From: Clostridia bacterium
Lineage (GTDB): Bacteria; Bacillota; Clostridia; Monoglobales; Monoglobaceae
NCBI GenBank assembly: GCA_017546145.1
Contig: JAFYXN010000009.1
Location: forward strand, 1 to 64,000
Length of the DNA stretch: 64,000 bases
Reading direction: 5' to 3'
The position numbers were made by a program, and so were the translations under genes. The notes under the pieces were generated by a model. It made no database searches and was not told the origin of the DNA. It saw nothing but the letters and a program-made list of their open reading frames with translations. Below are positions 1 to 7,033 of this stretch, one piece after another (position 1 is the first letter of the stretch; every line of letters begins with the position of its first letter).

Positions 1-2
1 AA

Positions 3-278
3 TGGCAGGAAGGCGATGAAACAGGTGCTCACATAATATTTGGCGATGTGTTAGTGCCTCACATAATAGAATTAGTTGAAGAACAGGAGAGTGAATCACT
101 TAAAAAGATTTTCGAATTTATTGAACACCTTCTTTCGCTAGGTGACGAATATGCGGAAGAAGTTGTTATGTTAAGTGTTATTGAAAGCTTATATTACCGA
201 CTGGAAAATTTTAGTGCAGTATATTTGCCTATGAAGGAAAAGACAAGGTTGTGTTTTGAAAGACTCAAACAAGGTTAA
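3..278 (+). CDS. C-terminal part of small acidic protein (DUF7674-like, possible immunity protein), truncated at left edge
   Basis: The reading frame is open from base 3 with no stop upstream, so the gene starts outside the window; an in-frame GTG at 48 is probably not the real start. The visible 91 residues are acidic and helical. The string FGDVLVPHIIEL followed by LKKIFEFIEHLL, a DE pair and VIESL looks to me like the DUF7674-type helical family often found beside polymorphic toxins. That family assignment is from memory of the pattern. The gene lies directly upstream of a polymorphic toxin and a terminator-like repeat, so it could be the immunity gene of a preceding, unseen toxin. Confidence 0.5.
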   Translation, partial: WQEGDETGAHIIFGDVLVPHIIELVEEQESESLKKIFEFIEHLLSLGDEYAEEVVMLSVIESLYYRLENFSAVYLPMKEKTRLCFERLKQG

Positions 279-377
279 AAGCAAATTGTGGTAAAAAGAT
301 TAATCAAGTGACGCGATGTTTTATAAAGCCGATATAGTGAGAGGCTAAACTACTGGCATCTAAACCATTCGGCTCTT

Positions 378-403
378 CCACCAAAAACAAGCACGATGTG
401 CTT
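378..403 (+). repeat. 26-bp direct repeat, copy 1 (also terminator stem)
   Basis: Bases 378-403 are identical to 2109-2134. The repeat starts CCACCAAAAAC and contains the stem AAGCAC-GAT-GTGCTT; in this copy the stem extends to ACAAGCAC/GTGCTTGT and runs into seven T, giving a good intrinsic terminator for the upstream gene. Copy 2 follows the immunity gene, so the toxin-immunity pair is exactly bracketed. Confidence 0.85.
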
Positions 404-411
404 GTTTTTTT
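386..411 (+). terminator. Intrinsic terminator after the first putative immunity gene
   Basis: ACAAGCAC (388-394 region) pairs with GTGCTTGT across a GAT loop, followed by a T-run to about 411. It separates the truncated gene at the left edge from the toxin gene. No gene is seen in 279-477 apart from this hairpin; a TATAAT at 442-447 could be the -10 of the toxin promoter, without a clear -35. Confidence 0.7.
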
Positions 412-477
412 ATGTCTAAAAGTTGTCCGCTTTTACAGATGTATAATATAGTTATACCAAAAGAAAGGGGAAAGGTT

Positions 478-1704
478 ATGGTAAAAACGGATGAAAAACT
501 AAAGAAGGAGGTGGGTAAGCTATATTTATTTGCAAATCTTATGTATGGTGATGTAGTAGATAGTATTGCCAAAAAGAAAACTATCGGGATTGAAGAAGAA
601 AGACTTTTGGAATATGTTAATAAATCTGTCGAAAGCTATTTTGAGAATTTTAAAATTGACGAAAGGCTTTTTGAAAATTTTAATAAAACACAAAGGAATC
701 ATCTCGTTAATTTAAGCAAGAATATTGATGAGGTAAAGGAAAATACGATAGAGGATATTCTTGAAGAAATCTTCACACCACTTGGTAAGGATGAAACTAC
801 TATCGAAAGACAAAAGTCTTTGGAAATCGAAACAGAAAAAATTATAAATTCTGTAAACAACTCCTTCGAAAGTATCAATAGACAAATTGGTTACTGTATG
901 GTATTATATAGTTATGAGAATAAGGGCTACAAAAAATATCGCTTAAAGCCGGGAGAGACGGCTTGTAAAGAATGTAAAGAGCGAGGAAGACATACATATT
1001 CGATAGGCAACCTCAAAGATGCAGAATTTTTACCGCTTGTGCACCTAAACTGCAGATGCTCTGTTGAAATCCTTGATGACAAAAACAAAGCTGTTACCAC
1101 GGTTGACAGCAAAGCTATCGAAGAATATCTGGGCAAGGCAGAAAGCACCAAAGGAATGAGCTTTTTGGATTATGTAAGCTCGTTGCTTTCGGCGGCGGCA
1201 CTTATTCCGGGAATTGACAGTATTGTAGATTTAATTTCAATACCTGTTGATTTGCTTAGGGGCGACTTGGTTTCTGCGGGCTTTGATTTAATGGGAATAG
1301 TTCCATTTGTTGGCGAAGTTGGTGATACTGGTAAGGCTCTCAGAATAGCAGATAAGGCAAGTGATGTGGCAAAGGCTGTCGATAAAGGTTCGAGTTTTAG
1401 TGGTTTTTCTAAAGGATTACATTTGGGTAAGCAAGGAAAACACATAGTAGGTCATAATAATTATCAAGATGGAAAAAGCATACTTGAAATTTCTATAGAT
1501 GAAGCTCAAGACTTAATAAACAAATATAGTGGAAAAGGTCAGAGAATTGGAATAAATAGAGAACGAATCAATTTTGAAAAAATAATTGGTGATTACATAG
1601 ATCCACAAACGGGTGAATCTTATAAAACAACAGTCGGAACAATACATTATTCAAAAACAGGAACACATATTGTTCCTGAACGACCAATTGATTGGAGGGA
1701 TTAA
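478..1704 (+). CDS. Polymorphic toxin: MuF-like Zn motif, pre-toxin helical region, C-terminal type-50 toxin domain (Ntox50)
   Basis: I start this 408-residue protein at ATG 478, preceded by AGGGGAAAGG, rather than the ATG at 412, which lies inside the upstream terminator. Residues 1-155 are charged and helical. C163-x2-C166, H189, C192-x-C194 match the metal-binding CxxC...HxxCxC end of phage MuF-type minor head proteins, a known leader module of some polymorphic toxins. Residues about 229-300 form a hydrophobic, Gly/Ala-rich pre-toxin segment. The last ~95 residues (GKHIVGHNNY... then IHYSKTGTHIVPERP) match the pattern I know for polymorphic toxin type 50 (Pfam Ntox50), a predicted RNase. 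No signal peptide or LXG domain is visible, so the export route is unknown. The gene is followed after 2 bp by a probable immunity gene. Confidence 0.78.
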   Translation: MVKTDEKLKKEVGKLYLFANLMYGDVVDSIAKKKTIGIEEERLLEYVNKSVESYFENFKIDERLFENFNKTQRNHLVNLSKNIDEVKENTIEDILEEIFTPLGKDETTIERQKSLEIETEKIINSVNNSFESINRQIGYCMVLYSYENKGYKKYRLKPGETACKECKERGRHTYSIGNLKDAEFLPLVHLNCRCSVEILDDKNKAVTTVDSKAIEEYLGKAESTKGMSFLDYVSSLLSAAALIPGIDSIVDLISIPVDLLRGDLVSAGFDLMGIVPFVGEVGDTGKALRIADKASDVAKAVDKGSSFSGFSKGLHLGKQGKHIVGHNNYQDGKSILEISIDEAQDLINKYSGKGQRIGINRERINFEKIIGDYIDPQTGESYKTTVGTIHYSKTGTHIVPERPIDWRD

Positions 1705-1706
1705 AT

Positions 1707-2021
1707 ATGTATTTTTTAAACGAAAAAGAAGAGAAAGTAATCGGTAAATTCTTAAATAGTACTAATAGCATTCAAGGGAAAGAACTAAATCTAATATGGG
1801 ATGATGGTAGTCATGTGCACGCACTATATGATTCTTATATAGAAGATGAATCGGATTTTGAAATGGATGAAGATGGTTATGAAGAATTCTGGTCATTTGT
1901 TTTCAAGGTAATTTGTGCTGATGCTAATGCCCCCATTGAGATTACAGAAGATGATTATTTTTTGATAAATTATCGCAATTTTCCTAAAGAAATTATTATT
2001 AATGGTGAAAAGATTAATTAA
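1707..2021 (+). CDS. Small acidic protein, putative immunity protein for the type-50 toxin
   Basis: This 104-residue protein starts at ATG 1707 behind GGAGGGA (1694-1700); a TTG at 1692 is in frame but sits in the ribosome site. It begins 2 bp after the toxin stop, so the two are translationally coupled. It is very acidic (IEDESDFEMDEDGYEEF in the middle) with alternating hydrophobic segments and no signal peptide or membrane segment, typical of immunity proteins that bind a basic nuclease. I do not recognise the family. The assignment rests on position, size and charge. Confidence 0.6.
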   Translation: MYFLNEKEEKVIGKFLNSTNSIQGKELNLIWDDGSHVHALYDSYIEDESDFEMDEDGYEEFWSFVFKVICADANAPIEITEDDYFLINYRNFPKEIIINGEKIN

Positions 2022-2108
2022 GTAATATGATGGATTATAAACTGAAAAATCTTTACAATAATTGCAAAGCCTTTGGACAAAACACTGCATCTATTATGTA
2101 TCCGAAAG

Positions 2109-2134
2109 CCACCAAAAACAAGCACGATGTGCTT
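2109..2134 (+). repeat. 26-bp direct repeat, copy 2 (terminator-like)
   Basis: Identical to 378-403. Here the stem is AAGCAC-GAT-GTGCTT followed by TTTTAT, a shorter terminator than copy 1. The flanking 2022-2108 carries no gene; a few shared bases (GCATCTA) precede both repeats 15-25 bp upstream, hinting that the homology once extended further. Confidence 0.85.
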
Positions 2135-2169
2135 TTTTATACAACAAAACTGATTTAATGTTATAAAAA

Positions 2170-3420
2170 CTATATGTGTCCAATATCTGAGAACTCTTCT
2201 TGAGTTATATCTGTAGGAATCAAAGAATCGTCAAAATGGATAATAACGTTTTCGTCTTCAAGCTTTTTCTGCAAAGCAGGAATATCAATGTCATAAACAG
2301 GCTTTTGTATATCAATTGCCAAGGCTGCGGCAGCACCTGCTGCCTGACCTGTTATGATTGCAGGAGGAATTACTCTTAGGATATCCCATGCATAGTCCTT
2401 GCCAGAGGTAACCCTGCCTGCTGCAATAATGTTGTCAAACCCTGTTTTAACCATTGTCCTGTATGAGATTTCAAACAGGAAGTCTTTTCTGTCAAAATCG
2501 CATATTGCACCAACAGAGTCTTCAAAATGTTTGTAAGCGTCTTCGACGGTCATTGTGTAATCTCCGTCAATGTGTCTTGTGGTGCGGAACTGGGGCATTA
2601 TGGGAAGAAGAGTAATATCTCTTTGGGTTCGGTCTTCACCTTTTATGCTTTCAAGAAGCTCAAGCTGATTAGTCTTTAAATACTCATTAATGTCATCTGA
2701 GTTTGTGCCGTCCCACAGCTTCATTCCCTCAGGATGTCCCTTGCCGTAAAGGTTTGCACCGCCGCCTGCACGCTGAGATACAAGCTTTGAAATATCGTTG
2801 CTTTCAAGTGCGGCAGCACATTCTTTCAGATTGGTATAGAATGCAATGTATGTATGATAGTTTCCGCCTGTAACAGTCGGAACTCCTGCAAAATGAAGGA
2901 CATCGGCATCACCTGATGCGTCAATAATTATATCTGCCTCGTAATATTCAAATCCACTTTTGGTGTAAACAGTTATACCGTTTATGTGACCATTTTCTGC
3001 GTCTGCTCCGGTGATAACGGTATCAAATTTTATATCAACGTTTAACTCGGTTAAAAGCTCTGTCAGTGCAAGTGAAAATATAGGAGCAGAGTATCTGGTA
3101 ACATATCTTTGGTTTGTATTATAAAGCCCCGGTTCGCCGTCCTTCCAGTCGGATGGTATGGTATCAAATCCGTATTTTATCGAAAGACGCAAAAATTCTT
3201 CTGCCATGCCTTTGATAATCTGAACACCTCTGCCGTTACACATTGGAACAAACAGATTGATTAGACCAATTGTAGCAAGACCTCCAAGCTGAACTGTTTT
3301 TTCAAATAGTACAACCCTTTTTCCTGCACGTGCTGCCTCGACTGCTGCAGCGCACCCTGCAACGCCGCCGCCGGCAACAATAATGTCATATTTCCCTTTG
3401 CTTTTAACCTTGTTTACCAT
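2170..3420 (-). CDS. FAD-dependent oxidoreductase (GG-doublet, FAD_oxidored type)
   Basis: A 416-residue soluble protein starting at ATG 3420 after AAGGAGG. The N-terminus carries a Rossmann FAD-binding signature (IIVAGGGVAGCAAAVEAARAG, then FEK) and a GG doublet (QLGGLATIGLINLF), as in the FAD_oxidored/fumarate-reductase-like superfamily. A second conserved stretch (IIAAGRVTSGKDYAWDILRVIP...GQAAGAAAALA) is the C-terminal FAD-binding motif. The substrate cannot be told from sequence; related proteins are often annotated simply as FAD-dependent oxidoreductase, some in carbohydrate-degradation loci. It appears monocistronic, with a consensus promoter of its own. Confidence 0.85.
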   Translation of the reverse strand: MVNKVKSKGKYDIIVAGGGVAGCAAAVEAARAGKRVVLFEKTVQLGGLATIGLINLFVPMCNGRGVQIIKGMAEEFLRLSIKYGFDTIPSDWKDGEPGLYNTNQRYVTRYSAPIFSLALTELLTELNVDIKFDTVITGADAENGHINGITVYTKSGFEYYEADIIIDASGDADVLHFAGVPTVTGGNYHTYIAFYTNLKECAAALESNDISKLVSQRAGGGANLYGKGHPEGMKLWDGTNSDDINEYLKTNQLELLESIKGEDRTQRDITLLPIMPQFRTTRHIDGDYTMTVEDAYKHFEDSVGAICDFDRKDFLFEISYRTMVKTGFDNIIAAGRVTSGKDYAWDILRVIPPAIITGQAAGAAAALAIDIQKPVYDIDIPALQKKLEDENVIIHFDDSLIPTDITQEEFSDIGHI

Positions 3421-3472
3421 TGCTTTGCCTCCTTAGCTGAGCTAAAACAAATATTTAGAAATAAGTCATTTT

Positions 3473-3501
3473 ATTATAAATTAATAAAAAGAGGTTGTCA
3501 A
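3473..3501 (-). promoter_or_regulatory. Consensus SigA promoter for the FAD oxidoreductase gene
   Basis: On the minus strand TTGACA (3496-3501), a 17-bp spacer and TATAAT (3473-3478): a perfect match to the housekeeping consensus, about 50 bp upstream of the start codon. Confidence 0.85.
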
Positions 3502-3524
3502 TATAAGAAAAGGAAGATTATGTC

Positions 3525-4076
3525 TCAAATTTTGTGTTTTTTTGAAAAAAGAAAAGGCAAAAAAGCAGCAACTATTGTACTTGCCGTACAGGCTATCATA
3601 TCCCACATGGTGTCGCTCAGAGAAGCGTTTTGCGCAAATGTTCCAAATAATTTATCGCTGGTAAATTCAAAAATCTCCCACAAGCAGGCTGTTGAAAGCG
3701 CAAAGCAAAAAGAAAAAAAGTTAATCAGAAAAATGTTTTTTGAATTACCTTTAAGCCTTGTATAAAGTTGTCTTCCTGCAGGCACAGCCACAAATCCCGA
3801 TAAAAAGTGCAGCAGTTTGTCCCAAAACGGAATGCTTGAGTAAAAACCGAGTGTGCGCCCCGCAAAAGCAGATAACAGAATAAATGTTATAATTGCATAA
3901 TATGTTCCTTTTTTAAAAAGAAGAAATTTTTTGTTAATAAATATAAACACTGCTATACATAATGCAGAAATTGCAGAGCTTATGGCAGTGCTGTACTGTT
4001 TTGAAAATATGCTGTATATGGTGTAAAGAATTGGAAATGCAAGAAAAACAAATCCCGGTTTTGATTTAATATACAT
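3525..4076 (-). CDS. DUF2238-like (YjdF-like) integral membrane protein
   Basis: A 183-residue hydrophobic protein with about five predicted membrane segments. The segment FWDKLLHFLSGF, a later CLWEIFEFTSD and the SLSDTMWDMI string reproduce the family signature WDk-lHf-G ... wEifE ... DTmxD of DUF2238/YjdF inner-membrane proteins. Biochemical function of the family is not established. It lies upstream of and in the same direction as the FAD oxidoreductase, but that gene has its own promoter in the 104-bp gap. Confidence 0.7.
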   Translation of the reverse strand: MYIKSKPGFVFLAFPILYTIYSIFSKQYSTAISSAISALCIAVFIFINKKFLLFKKGTYYAIITFILLSAFAGRTLGFYSSIPFWDKLLHFLSGFVAVPAGRQLYTRLKGNSKNIFLINFFSFCFALSTACLWEIFEFTSDKLFGTFAQNASLSDTMWDMIACTASTIVAAFLPFLFSKKHKI

Positions 4077-4165
4077 AAAGCTACCATCCTGAAATATTTT
4101 TAATATATTATGCGTAAAACTGAGGGAAATGATAATAAAAAATATAATAAAATGACTATTTTTTA

Positions 4166-4194
4166 TTGACTTTTAATGTTAAAAGTTGTATTAT
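4166..4194 (+). promoter_or_regulatory. SigA promoter upstream of the CLC gene
   Basis: TTGACT (4166-4171), 17-bp spacer, TATTAT (4189-4194). Transcription would begin near 4201, leaving a leader of about 100 nt before the CLC start codon at 4301. Confidence 0.8.
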
Positions 4195-4222
4195 TAATAA
4201 AGTTGTGAAATTGAAGCGAAGA

Positions 4223-4262
4223 CATACAAAGGCCCTTAGCGTCAGCTAAGGCGCTTTTTTTG
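4223..4262 (+). terminator. Leader terminator/attenuator upstream of the CLC gene
   Basis: The stem CCTTAGC-GTCA-GCTAAGG is followed by CGC and seven T, about 25-40 nt downstream of the predicted transcription start and before the ribosome site. This is placed like an attenuator. I could not fit the short upstream segment to the fluoride riboswitch or any other riboswitch consensus I know. Confidence 0.6.
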
Positions 4263-4300
4263 CGAATACATATCAGAAAGACGGGAAGAAGGAGGAATGC

Positions 4301-5557
4301 ATGACAATGAGTAACACGATTAAAGCTTCGGTTGATTATGTTAAGACACTGGCAAAGTGGATTATTCTTGCGGCTTTGGTTGGATTGGTCGGAGGCGTGG
4401 TCGGCAGCGTTTTTCATTTAAGTATTGATTTTGTAACAGAGCTGCGAGGTGAAAAGACCTGGTTGATTTGGCTTCTTCCGTTAGGCGGTCTTGTGATAGC
4501 TGTGCTTTATGCTGTGTTTAAAAAGCAGGGCAGGATTGATACCAATCGCGTTATTGATTCTGTAAGGACCGAAAGTGCCGTACCGTTTGTGATGGCACCC
4601 TTGATTTTTGTAAGCACTGTGATTACCCATCTTGTGGGCGGCTCTGCAGGCCGTGAAGGCGCAGCACTTCAGCTTGGAGGCAGCCTTGGATATGCTATAG
4701 GCAAACTGGTCAGACTGGATAAAAGCGATAAGCATATAATTGTTATGTCCGGTATGAGCGCTGTATTTGCGGCTCTGTTTGGGACACCGGTTACTGCTAT
4801 GTTTTTTGCCCTTGAGGTAACAAGCGTTGGAGTCATGTATTATGTTGGGTTGGTGCCGTGCGTAATTTCGGCGTTTGTTGCATCAAGGACAGCACTTGCC
4901 TTTGGCCTTTCGCCTGTAAGGTTTAATAATGTTTCGTTATATGAGGTTGTTTCCATAAGTGTAATGGCAAAGATTATTGTTCTTGCGGCTTTGTGTGCAT
5001 TGGTTAGTATTTTGTTTTGTCTTGCAATTAAAAGATGTGAACACTACAGCAAAAAGCTTATCCCAAACCAATATCTGCGCGCATTGCTTGGCGGTGCAAT
5101 ACTTGTATTGCTTACTGTTTTGGCAGGGACAACAGATTATAACGGCGCAGGGATGGATGTAATAAGCCGGGCAATGTCAGGTCAGGCAAGGTGCGAGGCG
5201 TTTTTGATTAAAATTCTGTTCACTGCAATTACAATTTCAGCCGGATTTAAGGGTGGAGAAATTGTTCCTACATTTTTCATAGGCTCAACCTTTGGCTGTG
5301 TTGCGGCAGAACTTTTGGGACTTGACCCGTCATTTGGTGCGTCGATAGGGTTTGTTGCATTGTTTTGCGGTGTGGTCAATTGCCCTGTTTCGTCGTTTGT
5401 GCTGGCACTTGAAGTGTTTGGCGGCAATGCGATTCTTACCTTTGCAGTTGTATGTGCGGTAAGCTATATGATGTCGGGATATTCAAGCCTTTACAAAAGT
5501 CAAAGGATTATGTATTCAAAGCTTAAGGATGAATACATAAATAGTGCTACAAAATAA
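4301..5557 (+). CDS. CLC-family anion/proton antiporter (possibly fluoride-type)
   Basis: A 418-residue polytopic membrane protein; start ATG 4301 behind GGAGG, with ATG 4307 an alternative. GGSAGREGAALQLGG around residues 113-127 holds the CLC gating glutamate (E119), and GFKGGEIVPTFFIGS is the later conserved CLC filter region. The GSGIP motif of chloride CLCs is absent; the equivalent stretch reads near DTNRVIDSVRTE, which resembles my recollection of the CLC-F fluoride exporters. There are no C-terminal CBS domains. It precedes a cation antiporter with its own promoter. CLC membership is firm; ion specificity is not. Confidence 0.85.
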   Translation: MTMSNTIKASVDYVKTLAKWIILAALVGLVGGVVGSVFHLSIDFVTELRGEKTWLIWLLPLGGLVIAVLYAVFKKQGRIDTNRVIDSVRTESAVPFVMAPLIFVSTVITHLVGGSAGREGAALQLGGSLGYAIGKLVRLDKSDKHIIVMSGMSAVFAALFGTPVTAMFFALEVTSVGVMYYVGLVPCVISAFVASRTALAFGLSPVRFNNVSLYEVVSISVMAKIIVLAALCALVSILFCLAIKRCEHYSKKLIPNQYLRALLGGAILVLLTVLAGTTDYNGAGMDVISRAMSGQARCEAFLIKILFTAITISAGFKGGEIVPTFFIGSTFGCVAAELLGLDPSFGASIGFVALFCGVVNCPVSSFVLALEVFGGNAILTFAVVCAVSYMMSGYSSLYKSQRIMYSKLKDEYINSATK

Positions 5558-5591
5558 TTTGTAAATGACTTGTTTTTTGTGAAAAATTTAA

Positions 5592-5620
5592 TTGACTTTT
5601 ATGACGCATAGATGTATAGT
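5592..5620 (+). promoter_or_regulatory. SigA promoter of the cation:proton antiporter gene
   Basis: TTGACT (5592-5597), 17-bp spacer, TATAGT (5615-5620), 43 bp upstream of ATG 5664 and in the 106-bp gap after the CLC gene. Confidence 0.8.
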
Positions 5621-5663
5621 ATGTATGGTCATTTAAATATTACATCAAAAGGAGATTTTTGAT

Positions 5664-6962
5664 ATGAATACATTATTATCTGTTTCAATTGCGCTTTTGG
5701 CAGGATTGCTTATGACAAGAGCGTTTAAACCTTTTAAGCTTCCGTCGGTAACGGCATACCTCATTGCCGGTGTACTTATAGGACCCTATTGCCTGGGCGC
5801 ACTTGGAATTGAAGGTCTTGGCTTTGCCTCGGGCGAATCGGTAAGCCACCTGTCGCTGATTTCGGAGGTAGCACTTGGATTTATCGCCTTTTCAATTGGT
5901 AATGAATTTATAGTTGACGACTTGAAAAAAATAGGAAAGCAAGCATTTGTTATTGGCATATTTCAGGCTCTTGTGGCAACCTTGCTGGTTGATTTAGCTT
6001 TGCTGGTTGTGCATATTATAATGCCGGACAAGCTGACTGTTCCGCAGTTTCTCACTCTTGGAGCAATTGCAACGGCTACAGCTCCGGCGGCAACACTTAT
6101 GGTTGTTCGTCAGTACAAAGCAAAAGGCCCTCTTACAAGCTTGCTGCTCCCTATAGTTGCATTGGATGACGCGGTTGGACTTATTGTTTTTGCAGTGTCT
6201 TTTGGTATTGCAAAAAGTCTTATGGTAGGCGCAGTAGATATGGTTTCTATAATTGTGAACCCAATTGTTGAAATAGTATGCTCATTAACTTTGGGTGCAG
6301 TGATGGGCTGGATTTTAACTCAGCTTGAAAAACTGTTCAACTCAAATACCAATCGTCTTAATATGACAATTGCTTTTGTGTTTCTTACAGTGTCACTTTC
6401 AATGATTGATTTTCACATTGGTGCGGTACACATCAGTTTTTCTTCACTTCTTGTTTGTATGATGCTTGGAACAGTATTTTGTAATATCTGTTCGCTGTCG
6501 CATGACCTTATGGCAGGCGCTGACAAATGGACTTCGCCGCTGTTTGCACTTTTCTTTGTTATAAGCGGTGCAGAGCTGGAACTTGGTGTGTTTACCGATG
6601 TAGCAATTGTGCTGATTGGTGTGGTATATATAATCTTCCGTTCAGTAGGTAAATATATCGGTTCTTTTGCAAGCGCAAAAGCCACAAATTGTGCGCCTGA
6701 AATCTGCAAGTATTTGGGTATTACACTTCTGCCGCAGGCAGGTGTTGCACTGGGAATGTGTGCAACAGCAATGCAGCTGGGCGAGCAAGGTAATTTAATC
6801 AGAAACATAACCCTTTTTGCGGTTCTTATATATGAGCTTTTCGGACCGCTTCTTACAAGACAGGCACTTACTGCCGCAGGCGATATTAAGCCTATGCCTG
6901 ATGAAGTTAAAATGCGCCGTCAGACAAAGCTTGCAGAAGCCGAAAAAAGAAAACAACAGTAA
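5664..6962 (+). CDS. CPA2-type cation:proton antiporter (Na+/H+ exchanger fold)
   Basis: A 432-residue membrane protein with about twelve hydrophobic segments, starting at ATG 5664 after AAAGGAG. KLPSVTAYLIAGVLIGPYCLG near the N-terminus and the TATAPAATLMVVRQY...LPIVALDDAVGLIVFAV region match the Na_H_Exchanger (Kef-type) core, with the DD pair characteristic of electrogenic exchange. There is no C-terminal TrkA-N/TrkA-C regulatory domain; the protein ends in a basic tail. It probably exchanges Na+ or K+ for H+ in the cytoplasmic membrane; which ion cannot be read from sequence. Confidence 0.85.
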   Translation: MNTLLSVSIALLAGLLMTRAFKPFKLPSVTAYLIAGVLIGPYCLGALGIEGLGFASGESVSHLSLISEVALGFIAFSIGNEFIVDDLKKIGKQAFVIGIFQALVATLLVDLALLVVHIIMPDKLTVPQFLTLGAIATATAPAATLMVVRQYKAKGPLTSLLLPIVALDDAVGLIVFAVSFGIAKSLMVGAVDMVSIIVNPIVEIVCSLTLGAVMGWILTQLEKLFNSNTNRLNMTIAFVFLTVSLSMIDFHIGAVHISFSSLLVCMMLGTVFCNICSLSHDLMAGADKWTSPLFALFFVISGAELELGVFTDVAIVLIGVVYIIFRSVGKYIGSFASAKATNCAPEICKYLGITLLPQAGVALGMCATAMQLGEQGNLIRNITLFAVLIYELFGPLLTRQALTAAGDIKPMPDEVKMRRQTKLAEAEKRKQQ

Positions 6963-6985
6963 AGTCAAAAACAAAAAGCTATACA

Positions 6986-7017
6986 AAAAAGCCTCCTGTG
7001 AAAGCAGGAGGCTTTTA
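6986..7017. terminator. Bidirectional terminator between antiporter and fucI
   Basis: GCCTCCTG (6991-6998) pairs with CAGGAGGC (7005-7012) across TGAAAG. An A-run on the left and TTTT on the right make it usable from both strands, between convergent genes. Confidence 0.85.
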
Positions 7018-7033
7018 AAGTACATTGGTTTAA

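Noticed and set aside
300-383. tRNA gene or tRNA 3' end ending in CCACCA before the repeat
   Set aside because: Counting back from the CCA, neither a T-arm nor an acceptor complement can be formed; no D-arm or anticodon arm is present.
412-477. Longer toxin start at ATG 412
   Set aside because: It lies in the terminator T-run, has no ribosome site, and precedes a candidate -10 box; ATG 478 has a good site.
3520-3765. 81-residue reading frame on the plus strand
   Set aside because: It is antisense to the DUF2238-like gene, which has clear family motifs; the plus frame has none.
4195-4300. Fluoride (crcB) riboswitch upstream of the CLC gene
   Set aside because: The conserved pseudoknot segments of that riboswitch are not present; only a terminator hairpin is seen.
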